This document shows, piece after piece, positions 36,545 through 48,518 of a stretch of 64,000 bases of DNA. Numbering within the stretch: the first letter of the stretch is position 1; every line of letters starts with the position of its first letter. The stretch lies in NCBI GenBank assembly GCA_007570785.1, contig ML661885.1:36212086-36276085 (forward strand), written 5' to 3'. Position numbers and translations under genes: made by a program. The notes under the pieces were generated by a model that saw only the letters and a program-made list of their open reading frames with translations, was not told the origin of the DNA and ran no database searches. The stretch comes from Antilocapra americana (taxonomy: Eukaryota; Chordata; Mammalia; Artiodactyla; Antilocapridae).

Positions 36545-37757
36545 CTGGAGTAATTACTCTGTGAGTAATACCCACAGAGTCTGAGACAGAACTGTATTAG
36601 AGCAGCTCCTGTGTAGGTATGGGTGAGCAGCGGACTGGCCCAGGGGCAGGGGCTCTGGGTGCAGAAGACTTGGGTATCGCATAAGCCCTCTTGGAGGAAG
36701 TCACCATTAACTCCACCATAGAGCTGCCAGAACATACACAGGACTGGGGAAACAGACTCTTGGCGGGCACTAACAGAAACTTGTGTGCACCAAGACCCAG
36801 GAAAAAGGAATAGTGACTCCACAAGAGACTGACCCAGACTTGCCCATGAGTGTCCAGGAGACTCCGTCAGAGGCGTGGGTCGGTGGTGGCCTGCTGCAAG
36901 GTTTCGGGCACTGAGTGTTTTAACAGTACCTGCATGGAACCTTTTGAAGGAGGTCACCATTATCTTCATTACCTCCACCATAGTTTGGCCCCATGTAAAT
37001 AACAGGGAGGGAACACAGCCCTGCCCATAATCAGAAAATTGGTTTAAAGATTTACTGAGCATGGCCCCACCCATCAGAATAAGACCCAGTTTCCCCCTCA
37101 GTCAGTGTCTCCCATCAGGAAGCTTCCATAAGCCTCTTATCCTTCTCCATCAGACTGAAAACCACAATCACGGAAAACTAACCAATCTAATCACATGGAC
37201 CACGGCCTTGTCTGACTCAATGAAACTATGAGCCATGCCATGTAGGGCCACCCAAGACAGACGGGTCATGGTGGAGAGTTCTGACAAAACGTGGTCCACT
37301 GAAGAAGGGAATGGCAAACCACTTCAGTATTATTGCCTTGAGAACCCAATGAACTGTATGAAAAGGCAAAAAGATAGGACACTGAAACATGAACTCACCA
37401 GGTCAGTAGGTGCCATATATGCTACTGGAGATCAATGGAGAAATAACTCCAGAAAGAATGAAGGGATGGAGCCAAAAAAACAACACCCAGTTGTGGATGT
37501 TACTGGTGATAGAAGCAAGGTCCGATGCTGTAAAGAGCAATACTGCATAGGAACTTGGAATGTTAGGTCCATGAATCAAGGCAGATTGGAAGTGGTCAAA
37601 CAGAGGATGGCAAGAGTCAACATCAACATTTTAGGAATCAGTGAACTAAAAATGGTCATCATAGTCAACAAAAGAGTCTGAAATTCAGTACTTGGATGCA
37701 ATCTCAAAAACGACAGAATGATCTCTGTTCGTTTCCAAGGCAAAATCATTCAATATA
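36545..37757 (+). mobile_element. Inverted 5' part of the BovB copy: 5' UTR and endonuclease N-terminus
   Basis: Plus-strand BovB 5' UTR followed by an open frame (to 37681) whose end reads YCIGTWNVRSMNQGRLEVV, the apurinic endonuclease N-terminal motif (GTWNVRS). A stop follows NKRV at about 37680 and the next frame continues to the target-site duplication. An 8-base hairpin (36556-36563 with 36573-36580) sits next to the inversion junction. Confidence 0.85.
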
Positions 37758-37769
37758 ACATAACAGCAT

Positions 37770-40250
37770 ACATTCCATTTATCCTGTCTGAATTGATTTT
37801 ATTTTAGATAAATTACCTCTTCATTAATTGTAGTGTTTTGGTAATTCTAGGTCCCTCTCTCCCACAGCTTGAGATGATGTATCAATTGCAGCACTCTAGG
37901 TTATGAGACTGAAGTTGATTGCTTCTTGCTTCTTGATCATGCAGAGTTTTTCTGTTGTTTAAATGTCACATTTTCAATGTCTACCTTGACCAATCCATTT
38001 GAGATGATAACCTCTGTGTACTCCTAATACCCATACTTTGCACTACTTTTATAAATTCATGTAGTACTTATAACATAGTATATAATTTATTTAATAATTT
38101 ATCCACTCCAGACTTTTTGTGTTACTGTTTGTATGGTATACCATTTTATCTATCTGTTTGCAATCTCTGTGTCTTTTAAGTATAGACAGATAGATATAAT
38201 TGGAGCATACATTTTGCTTATGCTCACAAGTTCTGCTTTTTAGTGGAAAGTTTATGCCATTAAAATTTAATGCAATTATGGATGTGGTTGGATTTGGGTC
38301 TATGATATTTTTTATTATTTGTTTTTACTTTATTTCCTCTGTTTTTTGTTTTCATGTTACTGATTTCTGGATTACTGCAATATTTGGATTACTTTTGGAT
38401 TACTGTAATATTTTTAAGAATTTTATTTTAATTGGTCTGTTGGATTTTAGTTATTCATCTTTGCACATTTCAGGTATTTACTCTAGGGGTTAAAATATAC
38501 ATTCTCACCTCTTCACAGTTTACTCAGAATTTATATTGCACTGCTTCACATAAAATATATATTGGGATATATATTGAACTTATACAGGTCTATGAACCAA
38601 CTACATCCTTTAAGTTATACGTATCACATGTATTATATTAATGTACATTATAATCTCCAGAAGGATATGACATAATTTTTGCTTTAATCAGTTTTATCAA
38701 CTTTAAAGAAACTAAATGGAAAAAAAAAGTCTTTTGTACTTATCCAGATAGATACCATTTTGCCACTCTCATTCCTTCTTGAAAATGCAAGCTTTCATCT
38801 AAAATTTCCTTTCTTACTGAACAGTTTCTTTTACCATTTTTTATAATGTGGATGTGCTAGTGAAAATTTTTATAGTTTTCTTTTATTTGAAAATGTTTCT
38901 ATTTCTTTTTCATTCTGGAAAAACTTGTTTCCATTGGATATGGAATTCTAGATTGATCATGGTTTTTTGTGTTTAAAAATTTAAATACATTGCCTTTTGA
39001 TCTTCATATTTTCTAATAAGAAGTCAGAGATCATTCAAACTGTTGTTTATTCTATGTCAAGTGTCATTGCTTTCTTCTTGCTTCTAAGACTTTGTTGTTG
39101 GCTTTCAATTATTTTGTTTTGTTTTGTTTAATTTGATACTGCTTTGAGTTAAATGAGCTTCCTGAGCCTATAATGTATGGTTTTACAAAAACTCGGGAAA
39201 ACTTTAGTCATTATTCCTTCAAACATTTCATCTTATCTATTCTTTTTCTCCCTACACTTTTAGATTCCAATTGCATATGCATTTGAACTTTTGATATTTT
39301 TTTACAGATGCTCTGTTCAGTTTTTTAAATATTTTTTCTTTCTGTTTAGTAGACTGCATGACTTCTTTCAACATATTTTCAAGTTCAAAGACTCATTCTT
39401 CTGTTATCTTCATTATGAACTTCCAACCACCCAGTTCATATTTTACAGATATTAGATATTTTATATAGTCTATTTTTTTTTACAGATTTAAGATTTTTCT
39501 CTATTGAAATTTCTTAGTTTTTCTCTACAAGCTTATTTTACTTTACCTTATTAAGCATAATTATAATAATTGTTTTAAAGTTATTGTCTGCTAATTCAAA
39601 TGTCTGGAAAATTTCGGGGCTGAACCCCACTGGCTGTATTTTCTTTTGAGAAAATAGGTTGCTGAGTGACTTGAAACTATAGTGTGTACTTTGTGAATGA
39701 TATTTTTGTGGAGGTTCTATATTTTGTCGTATTCCTCTGAACAATGTTTATATTTCTGTTTTAGTAGGCAATATAGTTAATTAAACTATTAACACAGACT
39801 TAATCAGCAGCTCAAGTTGATTCAGTTATGTTTTCCCTTTTTCTGGGTTGCTTGCAATTTGCCCCATCCTTACATGATTCTGAAATCAGACAGAGATTTG
39901 GGCAGAATTGCCCACAGCTTGAGGCTTCTCTGTCTAGCTCTTTGTGTTCAGTATTCTCCCTTCTACTTTCCAGCAACTGTGGATGCCCTAAACTGTGTCC
40001 CCTAGTTCATCAAGCTAGAATGACTCTAAGTTTTCTATCAGTGTTTTTCCTGCCTCATGTGGAGTCACTGGCAGCCTGTCTGTTTGTCCTCAAGATAAAG
40101 GATATAAAAACAGGAAACTTATCCTGTGTCTGTCCATATTTTTATGTTTTTGAGTCTCCTTCAGAATCTGTATGCTTTTCTTGTCTCATCAGAGTCTTTA
40201 GGTAACTTAGTTCAGTTGTCCAGAATTTACAGTTGTTATCTTTGGGAAGG
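37770..40250 (-). mobile_element. Old L1 fragment (endonuclease region toward the 5' end)
   Basis: The plus strand reads as antisense L1: the region near 38130-38420 corresponds to the start of ORF2, and about 38800-39500 to ORF1 and 5' sequence. Frames are broken and the left boundary is vague. Confidence 0.55.
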
Positions 40251-40489
40251 CCTATCGGTTAGAAACTTGTTCACCTACACTGATACAGAACTGATATAAT
40301 TTATTTATCCACTTTGTTATTATTATTTGTACCCTCAAGACAAGGATTTTTAAAATACTGATGTGAGAAGTGTTTACACCATAATTAATACTCCATATAT
40401 GTCTGTACAATGACAATTAATATATTTTTGAAAAGATGAAAAAATATATAATAAACATTGAGAAATAAGTACAACATCAACAATCAGGA

Positions 40490-41070
40490 AGATACAAAAT
40501 TTAAAGGTGTGACATCCATTCACACTCATCAGATTGGCAAATGTTAAATTCTGAGAGTACCAGCATTGGCAAATATATAGAGAAATGGAAACTATAACAC
40601 ACTGTTAGTAGGGGTGTAAATTACTCACTATTGGATAGTAATTGTCATAAAATTGTAGAAAAATCTCAAGATTTGTGCACAGAGACACAAAAATGTACAT
40701 AAATATTTGCAATAGCATAGATTTATAGTAAGAAAAAATTTATAAACATGAAACTATCAGTAAAATGCATTATAAAAGAAATATTATTAAGTAGCTTAAA
40801 TGAATAAAATAGAGATATGTTTCACCATGGAAAAATGTACAAATGCAATGTTAAGTTTAAAAGATGGATGGCTATATATGGCATGGTATCATTTTCATAT
40901 GCATTTGAAAATGAAAAAGTAACATTATATATTTTTATGACCCATGTCATAAATTGACATAAACTTGGGTGAGAGTAATATATACTAAATTCAAATGAAG
41001 AGTTAACTGAGGGCATCGAGGCAAATGGTATCAGGAAGTAGATTCACAGTTTAGTATTCTGTTTCTTAAG
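40490..41070 (+). mobile_element. Old L1M-type 3' fragment
   Basis: 'cactcatcagattggcaaatg', 'acactgttagtaggggtgtaaatt' and a later 'aaatgcaatgttaagt' follow the order of old L1 ORF2 C-terminus and 3' UTR in plus orientation. Confidence 0.6.
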
Positions 41071-41347
41071 TAGATGGTGAGTACATGCATTTTGGCAGAA
41101 TAATAATATTTGAATAATAAAGACTCCTCTTATTATTTTTCTCTTAATAAGAAAAAACAATAAGACTCCAGAATTTCAAAATAGGCAAGGGAAGTGAGCA
41201 GGTAATTTACAAAAGGAAAAATACAAATAGCCAGGTAACACCTGGGATATAGGTATAAATCCTGCATTTATAGTTTTGAATATACATAAATGCTCAATGA
41301 CACTAGACATTTGAACTATAACATTAAATAATCAGTTAACTTTCACT

Positions 41348-41407
41348 TTGGAAGCTCAGGTGGTAAAGAATCTGCCTGCAATGCAAGAGACCCGGGTTTG
41401 ATCCCTC
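41348..41407 (+). mobile_element. Isolated tRNA-like head of a Bov-tA SINE
   Basis: Contains box A ('gctcaggtggtaaagaatc') and box B ('gggtttgatccct') and then stops abruptly; the BovB-derived tail is absent. Confidence 0.75.
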
Positions 41408-42241
41408 TTTATCAAATTAGCAAAGGCTTTTAATAATGTGATAATAGTGACTTGGGCAAGGTTTCTATAATAGAGGCAGGAAGAGGTCAAGAGATTCTTC
41501 CACAGATTAAACACTTATAAAACATGGGCAAAAATACTAAAAAATAATCATTTGATGGCACTAGAAAACATCCAGTGGTGAGAAGAAACTTGAGAAATAT
41601 TTACCTTACAAAGGGCAAGAACCCCAGCTTTGTGACCTTCTTTTCTGAGGAAGCTTCACAACTTCCCCAGGTCAGATGGTGAGAAAAGACAACCTTAATA
41701 GACTGAAGTAGATAATCGAGTTCAGAGTGATACAAGGCCTGGAAATTATACACTCCAATATACAAATACAAATTATTCCCTTATCCCTGCATGACTTCTA
41801 AATTAATGTTTAAAAACTGATAAATAAGTGTACAATAATGATAAGAGTAATACAAAATAATTAAAATATCTTTGAAGATTATTTAACTGAAAAGAATGAC
41901 ATGGAAATTCCAAGATTCAAAACTGTGTATGGAGTGTGTCCTCACTTTTGCAGAAAAGAAAAAAAAAGGAATGGAAAGAAGGAAGAAATTTGGGATTTAT
42001 ACCTATATCCCAGGTGTTAGCTACCTTCTTTACCTCTTATTCCAACAGGAAATTCTTTAGTGAACTCACTTCTAAACCTTCACAGACACAGAAAACAGAC
42101 TTGTGGACCCAGTGGGGGAAGAAATAGAAGGATGGATTGAAAAAGTAACATTGAAATATATATATTACCCTATGTAAAATAAATAGCCAGTGGGAATTAG
42201 CTGTATGGTAGAGGGAGCTCAAATCTATCACTCCTAGGTAA
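41408..42241. other. Unassigned sequence left of the provirus
   Basis: AT-rich, no recognised gene. The beginning (about 41409-41470) may be more old L1. Confidence 0.4.
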
Positions 42242-42577
42242 TGTTGATCTAAAACAAAGACTGCCAGATATTTCTCCAGCAAAGATGACTTTCTTGAGGA
42301 CCAGAAGAGAATCAGTCTGGGATTTGCAATCATGATAAGCCATGTGCAAGCCCCCACATGGCAAAGGAAGGAAAATGCTTTTATAGAGGTGAAAAAGAAA
42401 TTTGGAGGGTCATAGTAGACAAAGATTCCATGGCTTTTCGTTGGCTGAGTTTTTTCTAGGAAAGAAGAAAAATCTTTGTTTCCCTTGTGCTCTTTTGTTA
42501 TTGCAGGGTATGACAACTCCCCCTTCTAGTCTCCCAGCTCTATTTAATTGAGGTTCCTATTTAGTAATTTTTTTATG
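42242..42577 (-). repeat. 3' LTR of the endogenous retrovirus
   Basis: Aligns along its length to 48181-48516. It begins on the plus strand with TGTTGATC and carries a TATA-like block (complement of 'cttttatagagg', about 42378-42388). It has diverged considerably from its partner. Confidence 0.82.
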
Positions 42578-42578
42578 A

Positions 42579-42590
42579 TTCCCCCCTTTT
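42579..42590 (-). other. Polypurine tract
   Basis: Minus strand AAAAGGGGGGAA directly upstream (in the retroviral sense) of the 3' LTR. This is the expected position for plus-strand priming and it fixes the minus orientation. Confidence 0.75.
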
Positions 42591-42989
42591 GATCAAGAAC
42601 GTTCTCTGAAAGTGTTGCTGGTCAGGAGGCAAGTGTTCTAGTTTCAGTGGCTCTTTGTCCCTTAAAGAAGGATCTTTTCTGACTATAGTGTCTCACTTGG
42701 GGAAAAAAATGTTGGTTAACCTATTCAGATTATATACAAGTAATAAGAAAAAACTCTCAGGCACTTTTTATCTAATGTCCATATGTTATCAATATCTTAG
42801 ACATTAGAGATGATCTGAAGCATTCTGTCCTCATCAAATGCTCGGCAACAAACTTCTAATAGGTCTCACCTGGTGAAAGTTTATGAGTTCCAAACGGTAT
42901 GGATCTGAGATTTAGAAGGACCAATGGCAATATTCTGGCTAAGGTATTTGGTTGGAAGATTTCCACAAATTTTGTCAACTGAATGTTAT

Positions 42990-43500
42990 AATGAAAATTG
43001 AGTCTCAGTAGAGCATACGACTAACCCAGCGGATTAAGAGTGGGTAAGCACAGTGAAAATGTTGTAAAATGAGCCAAACAGTACTAACTTGTTGTAAGTA
43101 CCTAAACAATGAAGTGAGCTCCTTGATAGCCATGAAGTTTGAGAAAAATTCCCAGGTAGGTATAATCTTTTCCAAGTAAACTTTAGTTACAGAAAGATGG
43201 TAGTCTGTTATCAGGTGAAGGCTTCAGTACACTCTAAAAATACATAGACTATGACTCAAACATATTTATACTCATAAGATGGAGGAAATTATATAAAATC
43301 CACTTGCCAGACTACAAATGATCCATTAGGAAGTTTAAGACATCAGGGAGCAGTATGAACAGGCTTCCTTGGACTGTACATCGTACAAGTGGAACAAGTT
43401 AAGTAGACAATTTTTGCAGCCTTGCTAACATTTTTCCTCCAATATTGATTCATGAATACTATCATTTTGTCAGTATACCAATAGTTTAATGCATGCAGAG
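42990..43500 (-). pseudogene. Retroviral integrase remnant
   Basis: The minus strand shows a C-X2-C pair (C-S-T-C, about 43396-43385) of the zinc-binding domain, a proline- and glycine-type linker after it, and a V-D-F motif near 43299 that fits the first catalytic aspartate of the DDE core. Stops interrupt it from about 43345 onward. Described as seen; non-functional. Confidence 0.75.
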
Positions 43501-44159
43501 GAGTGAGGAGTGGGCATTTAGAGTCTCTGTTAAGACTAGCTTGTTCTTTGGTCCAAATCAGAGATTTCTCTTTTTGTCAAATCAAGAGTTGTTGAATTTC
43601 AAATCTTGCTTTTCCTTTCCTGGAGCCATTTGTTGGGCTTCTGTAGCCTATTTGTCTAAAAATCATTTGGGAAAATATCCCTTAGGAACATGACAATGAT
43701 TTGGCTGCTATTGGTCCCTTTAAGGGCAGCACTCCTTGTGAAAATATCAAGGTGATTTCCCTTACCTTTCAGAGTCACGTTTAGAAAGCCTCAGAATCTT
43801 AATAATAGCTGAAGTGGCAGGGGAAAGTATTGCATCCAATAATTCCTCTAATGGCTATTGAGGAATAGGGCTATTTACATTTTTTTTTTTTAATTATTCA
43901 TCTGGAAGTAAGGAAGCCATGTTGCTTCCACAACTTTCCAAAATCATGAGCTACTCCTCTGAAAGTATATTTTCTATCAGTATAAGTATTGGAAGTTTTG
44001 TCCTTGACTAAAGTACAAATCAGTGTAAAATATAATTCATCCTGCTAAGCTGAAATGACTATGGGTATAGATACTGCTTCACCAAAATCTAAAGGAGCTG
44101 CAATAGCATACCCAGTGCAGTGTTCGCCACTGTCACCATTTAAATAAGAAAAACCATCA

Positions 44160-44222
44160 TAACAATGTATGGCTAAAACAATAATTAAAAAAATAAAAAA
44201 ATTTATTAAAAAAAAAAAGAAA
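44160..44222. repeat. A-rich low-complexity tract inside the provirus
   Basis: Runs of A with interspersed T, ending in eleven A's. It may be the trace of a short poly-A-tailed insertion or a local expansion. Confidence 0.6.
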
Positions 44223-44699
44223 AACCAGTGAACCATGAGAAGCCAGCGTTACGGAGAGGATCTTTCTGTAGATCATCATACGGAGTGAGGAGGTGATCCA
44301 TCAGCATAAGCAGTCCTAGGAACTTCATTGCTGATGGAGGGGAGAAGAGTATCTGGGTCAAGATAACTATCACATAAAAGAGTGAGGAACACTTAACAAA
44401 AGGACTTCATAGGGAGTGTGGGAGCTGACTGAGGAATGTTGAGTGTGCTGAGAATTCAAGAAAACTTTTACTACATGAGGTCCAAAAATGGAAATGGTTA
44501 AAGGGGATTTCCACAGTGATTTTCTTGGTGGTCTTAATCAAAAGTTCAGTGGCCATAATGGTTTTAAGACAGAAGATATCCTTGTGCCACAGGGTCTGGT
44601 TGCTGGCTTTAAACCCTGTGGACTAATGTTGGTCCCCGTATTTGTGAGTGTGTGTGTGTGTATCGCAAGGGCATATATAAAAAAGAAAAGGGAAATCTG

Positions 44700-45350
44700 A
44701 ACATTGCAGTGCCCAAGAGCAGGTGGGTTCGTCAAAGTCTCCTTTAAGATCGAAAACTCTGTTGTCCAGTTCTTCTCATAAGATTGATTTGGGGTTGTTC
44801 TTATTTAGTAAAACATACAGAGGTTTGGGTATGAGAGAGAAATTTGGGTCTGATTTTGGGACTAACCAACATGCTCAAGAAAACCTCACCACTGGTGCTT
44901 AGTTTGGAGTTTCTACATGAAGTCTATCTGATCTAGGTGTAGCCCTTTTTCTGGTGTCAGATGCCATAAATATCACACCTGATTTTGGGCAAGTTGCAAT
45001 CTTTCTTTGGTGACGTTGTATCCCTTCAGTGCTAAAATCTTAATCAAGGAGGCTTTGTGAAGGAGAACAAAGAAGCAAATCATCCACATATTACAACAAA
45101 ATAGAATTCCTAGCGAACTTCATATCATTCAGATCAACCTTCAGGATTTATAAGAAATAAGAAGGACTCTCTGATGCATTATTGTCCAGGTGAATTGTAT
45201 CTCTTCGCAAGTGAAGGCAAAAAGGTATTGGTTAGTTTAATCAATTGGAATACTCAAGAATGCACTGTATAAATCAGTTACAGTAAAGGATTTCCTTCCA
45301 GTGGGAATGGATGTTGGTGCCATATAAGGGTTAAGAACAACAAGTGTTAA
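44700..45350 (-). pseudogene. Retroviral reverse-transcriptase remnant
   Basis: Minus-strand palm region: a T-V-T-D-L motif with the first catalytic aspartate near 45285, then a Y-V-D-D-L catalytic box at 45090-45076, immediately preceded by an in-frame TAA (45093-45091). Further stops flank it. The pattern is that of gamma-type (class I) polymerases. Non-functional. Confidence 0.8.
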
Positions 45351-45749
45351 GGGATAACAATGTTGTTTATGCTTGGAGGTCCTGGACAAACTTCCACCCT
45401 TAGCCATTAGGTTCTGTCAGTGATAAAACTGAAATGTTATCGGGTCTGGGTACAAAGGACAGTGAAGCCTGAGCCTTGTAATATTATACTATGAACTTTA
45501 TGCCTTAAAGGGCTTCTTTACCCTTAGGGTATTGGTTCATTATGGGAAGAGAATTTATGTGAATCTTGATGGGAGGTCCACCATGAATTTTGCTATTAAT
45601 AATATCATTTGGAGATTTTGCCCAAAAGGAAGGTGGTAACTGATTCAACTAGGGACAAATGATCATGTTTTCAGAATTTTCTCTAGTACCATCAGAGGTG
45701 GGACAAATGTAAGAGGTCATTTAATTCACCTGGTTGATTACTTTGGCAG

Positions 45750-46108
45750 CAATTGTCAAATACTAGAATTACCACTCCCTCTTGGGAGAAAAGAAATTCT
45801 AACAATATGCTTCTCTAAGAAGTCTTGGCCTAGTAAATAGGTAGAGGTGGAGGGAGAGTAGAAAATGGGGTGTATCTCTCAAAAGCTTAAATAAAAGGGA
45901 ATATGTCCAGAGACAGGAACCTCTTAAGGTTCATTAAGAGCCCCACTATATGACTTGACTTAGTACTCTGATGCAAGGGTTGCTTTATAGTAGTGGAGTT
46001 GAGCACAGAAAGTCCTCCATTGTTAGCTAGGACTGGGAGAGAGTCATCCTCAATCTGGAGAAATGCTTCTCCAAGCCAGTTCAGAGAGGGAATTGGCAAG
46101 AGCACCAA
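45750..46108 (-). pseudogene. Retroviral protease remnant
   Basis: An open minus-strand stretch (46108-45887) followed by a segment with an L-L-G-Q-D box (about 45838-45820) and a short continuation to about 45759, matching the C-terminal end of class I retroviral proteases. Frames do not join. Confidence 0.72.
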
Positions 46109-46109
46109 T

Positions 46110-48150
46110 GTGCCTTAAAGCCCCATCGTGCAGAATTGGGAGGACTTGGAAGGTTGGTTAAAGGGTTGATGGTGTTTGAAGTGCTTAATTTTATAACAAT
46201 CTCTCTTCCAATGTATTGGTTCTTTTTAGTAATAGCATAAACTGGCAGTGTTTTAGTTTCATTTAGGAACCTTTATTTGTTGGAGTTGAAGATTAAGAAT
46301 TTTGGCAATCTTCCTTTTAGGTTACTCATCTAGAGTGCAAAACAGCTAGTTTGTCAGATTAAATAAATCTGGATGGACATGGATTCCTGGTCCTTTTTAC
46401 TAGAAGGGAAAGTTAGCCCATTAGTATAAATAGATTTAAAAACTTACCTGGGTGAAATCAACGTCTAGAGGAAGACTGAAAATTTCTGTATAAATAATCT
46501 CAAGTTGATTGTATTAAACATGAACAGATACATCAGAATTTTTGTGTGCAAGTCTGAATTTTGCTCAATCAATGGGCTTAGGAGAAGCTCCAAGAATTGC
46601 TTGGTGAAGTCGCATAGCAATTGCCAGAGTCTGATCATACAATAAATTACTGAGCTGGTCTCCTAGCTGTAATTTTAGAGACCTTTTAGGATTTTCCCAA
46701 TTAGAGGTTTTCATCCAATGCTGCCCCTGGCTCTCACTGACAAGAAGATGAAGTAGATGATATAAGACAGAAAAACCAGATTGATAAGTTTGAATGACTG
46801 TATTAAATTCCTCAACAAATCTGTGAGGATTTCAGTTATTTGGGAAAATACTTGACTGAGCGCCTGAACTGAAAGGACTTGAATATGACTCACAGTTCAG
46901 CTTTAGTCCAGGGAATAAAAGAAATTAAGGATTTAACCTCTGAATCTCACAAGTCTTCATTTTAAAGGGAAAAGTTCTGACAAATGCAGAGCAAAAAGGG
47001 AAGGGAAATATTTCAGAGAAAAGGGCAAGGTTGGAGAATTAATACGGGTGCACTAATGGTATAGCGGGAACATAGGTATGTAGAAGGGAAAGGGGAAGAT
47101 GGCATTGGAGGCAGAGTTTGGCATGAGGAGTTGAGGGAGAGAGACAAGATGTTGCCAGAGGTGGAGGCTGAGATAAAGCCAGGCAAGGATTTGAGGCTTT
47201 CAGTTCAGTTCAGTCGCTCAGTTGTGTCCGACTCTTTGAGACCCCATGGACTGCAGCATGCCAGGCCTCCCTGTCCATCACCAACTCCCAGAGTTTACTC
47301 AAACTCATGTCCATCATGTCGGTGATGCCATCCAACCATCTCATCCTCTGTCGTCCCCTTCTCCTCCTGCCTTCAATCTTTCCCAGCATTAGAGTCTTTT
47401 CCAATGAGTCAGTTCTTCACATCAGGTGGCCAAAGGATTGGAGTTTCAGTTTCAACATCATTCCTTCCAATGACCCAGGACTGATCTCCTTTAGGATGGA
47501 CTGGTTGGATCTCCTTGCAGTCCAAGGGACTCTCAAGAGTCTTCTCCAACACCACAGTTCAAAAGCAACAATTCTTCGGTACTCAGCTTTCTTCACCGTC
47601 AAACTCTCACATCTATACATGACTACTGGAAAAACCATAGCTTTGACTAGACAGACATTTGTTGGCAAAGTAATGTCTCTGCTTTTTAATATGCTGTCTA
47701 GGTTTGTCGTAGCTTTTCTTCCAAGGAGCAAGCATCTTTTAATTTCATGGCTGCAATCACCATCTTCAGTGATTTTGGAGCCCCTCGAAATAAATTCTCT
47801 CACTGTTTCCATGGTTTCAAGGCTTTAGGAGCCATTTTATCTTTCTTTGTTTACCTCAGTTAATCTTAAAACTTTGTTTTGCAGAGAGGCAATTTTAGAC
47901 TCCTGATAATGTTGGAAAGCCAAAAAAAAAAAAAAAAATTGAAATAAGCATTCCATTCAGTTCTGGAAATTTTTCAGCTATTGCAGTCCAATTGATTTTA
48001 AGAAAACTAATTTCACACAAAGAGGGCATGAGCTTGGATCCAGGATAAAGACCTTCAAACTCCAGCCTTAGTGAGAAAAGCAGTGAGTGATAAAGAGTTA
48101 AATTGTGAGTCCTGTACTCATTTGTTCACTAGCTAAAGAGTCTTTGAGGG
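46110..48150 (-). pseudogene. Gag-region remnant
   Basis: By position between the leader and the protease this is gag. The minus strand at about 46560-46910 gives a helical, capsid-like translation in broken frames. A BovB copy (47201-47819) splits the region. No zinc knuckle was identified. Confidence 0.55.
47201..47819 (-). mobile_element. BovB LINE 3' fragment inserted in the provirus
   Basis: Minus-strand BovB 3' end starting at 47201, 5'-truncated at 47819. The heptamer AGGCTTT flanks it at 47194-47200 and 47820-47826. The C-terminal ORF part (47812-47417) is open for 131 codons. Confidence 0.9.
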
Positions 48151-48180
48151 TCTTCTCTGGTCCCCTATAGACCACAAAAA

Positions 48181-48516
48181 TGTTGACCGGAAACAAATGT
48201 GAACTGCCAAATAGTTCTCCAGTGAATATGGATTTATCCAGGATCAGCAGAAAATTGCAATTTGGAGTCTGCAACCCTGGCTAACCTCATGCAAGTTGCT
48301 GTGCAGAAAGAGATGGTGAACTCTTTTATAGAGGGTAAAAAGGACTTTGAGAGGGCTATAGTAAATAGTTCATGGTTTTTCATTGGCTGGGTCCTTGCCA
48401 GGGAAGAAGAGGAGTCTTTCTTCTTGTTGGGTTCTGCTATTTTCACATGGCATAAGAGTGCCCCCTTTCTGGTCTCCTGACCCTGTTTAGTTGAGGTTTC
48501 TGTTTATTAATTTTTT
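48181..48516 (-). repeat. 5' LTR of the endogenous retrovirus
   Basis: Plus strand begins TGTTGACC. On the minus strand a TATAAAAGAG box lies at 48330-48321. The sequence just left of it (about 48160-48180) is where a primer-binding site would be; a TGG-starting stretch is visible at about 48174-48157 but I cannot name the tRNA. Confidence 0.82.
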
Positions 48517-48518
48517 TA

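Larger units (their letters stand above)
34048..37757 (-). mobile_element. Long BovB LINE with inverted 5' segment
   Basis: The BovB 3' end lies at 34048 (minus orientation) and sense BovB runs on the minus strand to about 36543. From about 36545 to 37757 the BovB 5' UTR and first part of the ORF run on the plus strand. Flanks ACATAGCAGCAT (34036-34047) and ACATAACAGCAT (37758-37769) form a 12-base target-site duplication with one mismatch. Only a short piece of the ORF seems lost at the inversion point. This is a near-complete element rearranged at insertion. Confidence 0.9.
42242..48518 (-). mobile_element. Old class I endogenous retrovirus (ERV1, gamma-like), env not found
   Basis: Two diverged direct repeats (42242-42577 and 48181-about 48516) are the LTRs. 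Between them the minus strand shows, from right to left, gag-like, protease, reverse transcriptase and integrase remnants. All are broken by stops and frameshifts. A polypurine tract precedes the left (3') LTR. Between the integrase remnant and that tract there is only about 400 bases and no envelope signal. A 619-bp BovB copy interrupts the gag region. The strong divergence between the LTRs indicates an old, dead insertion. The assignment to class I rests on the protease and integrase motif patterns. Confidence 0.82.

Noticed and set aside
36520..37074. A 184-codon minus-strand open frame
   Set aside because: It is antisense to the BovB 5' UTR and has no homology signal of its own.
42037..42516. 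A 159-codon minus-strand open frame
   Set aside because: It runs from the 3' LTR out into flanking DNA and matches no retroviral or cellular domain.
42590..42990. A possible env remnant next to the 3' LTR
   Set aside because: No envelope-type features (signal peptide, furin-like site, disulfide or transmembrane pattern) are visible in the minus-strand frames, and the space is too short.
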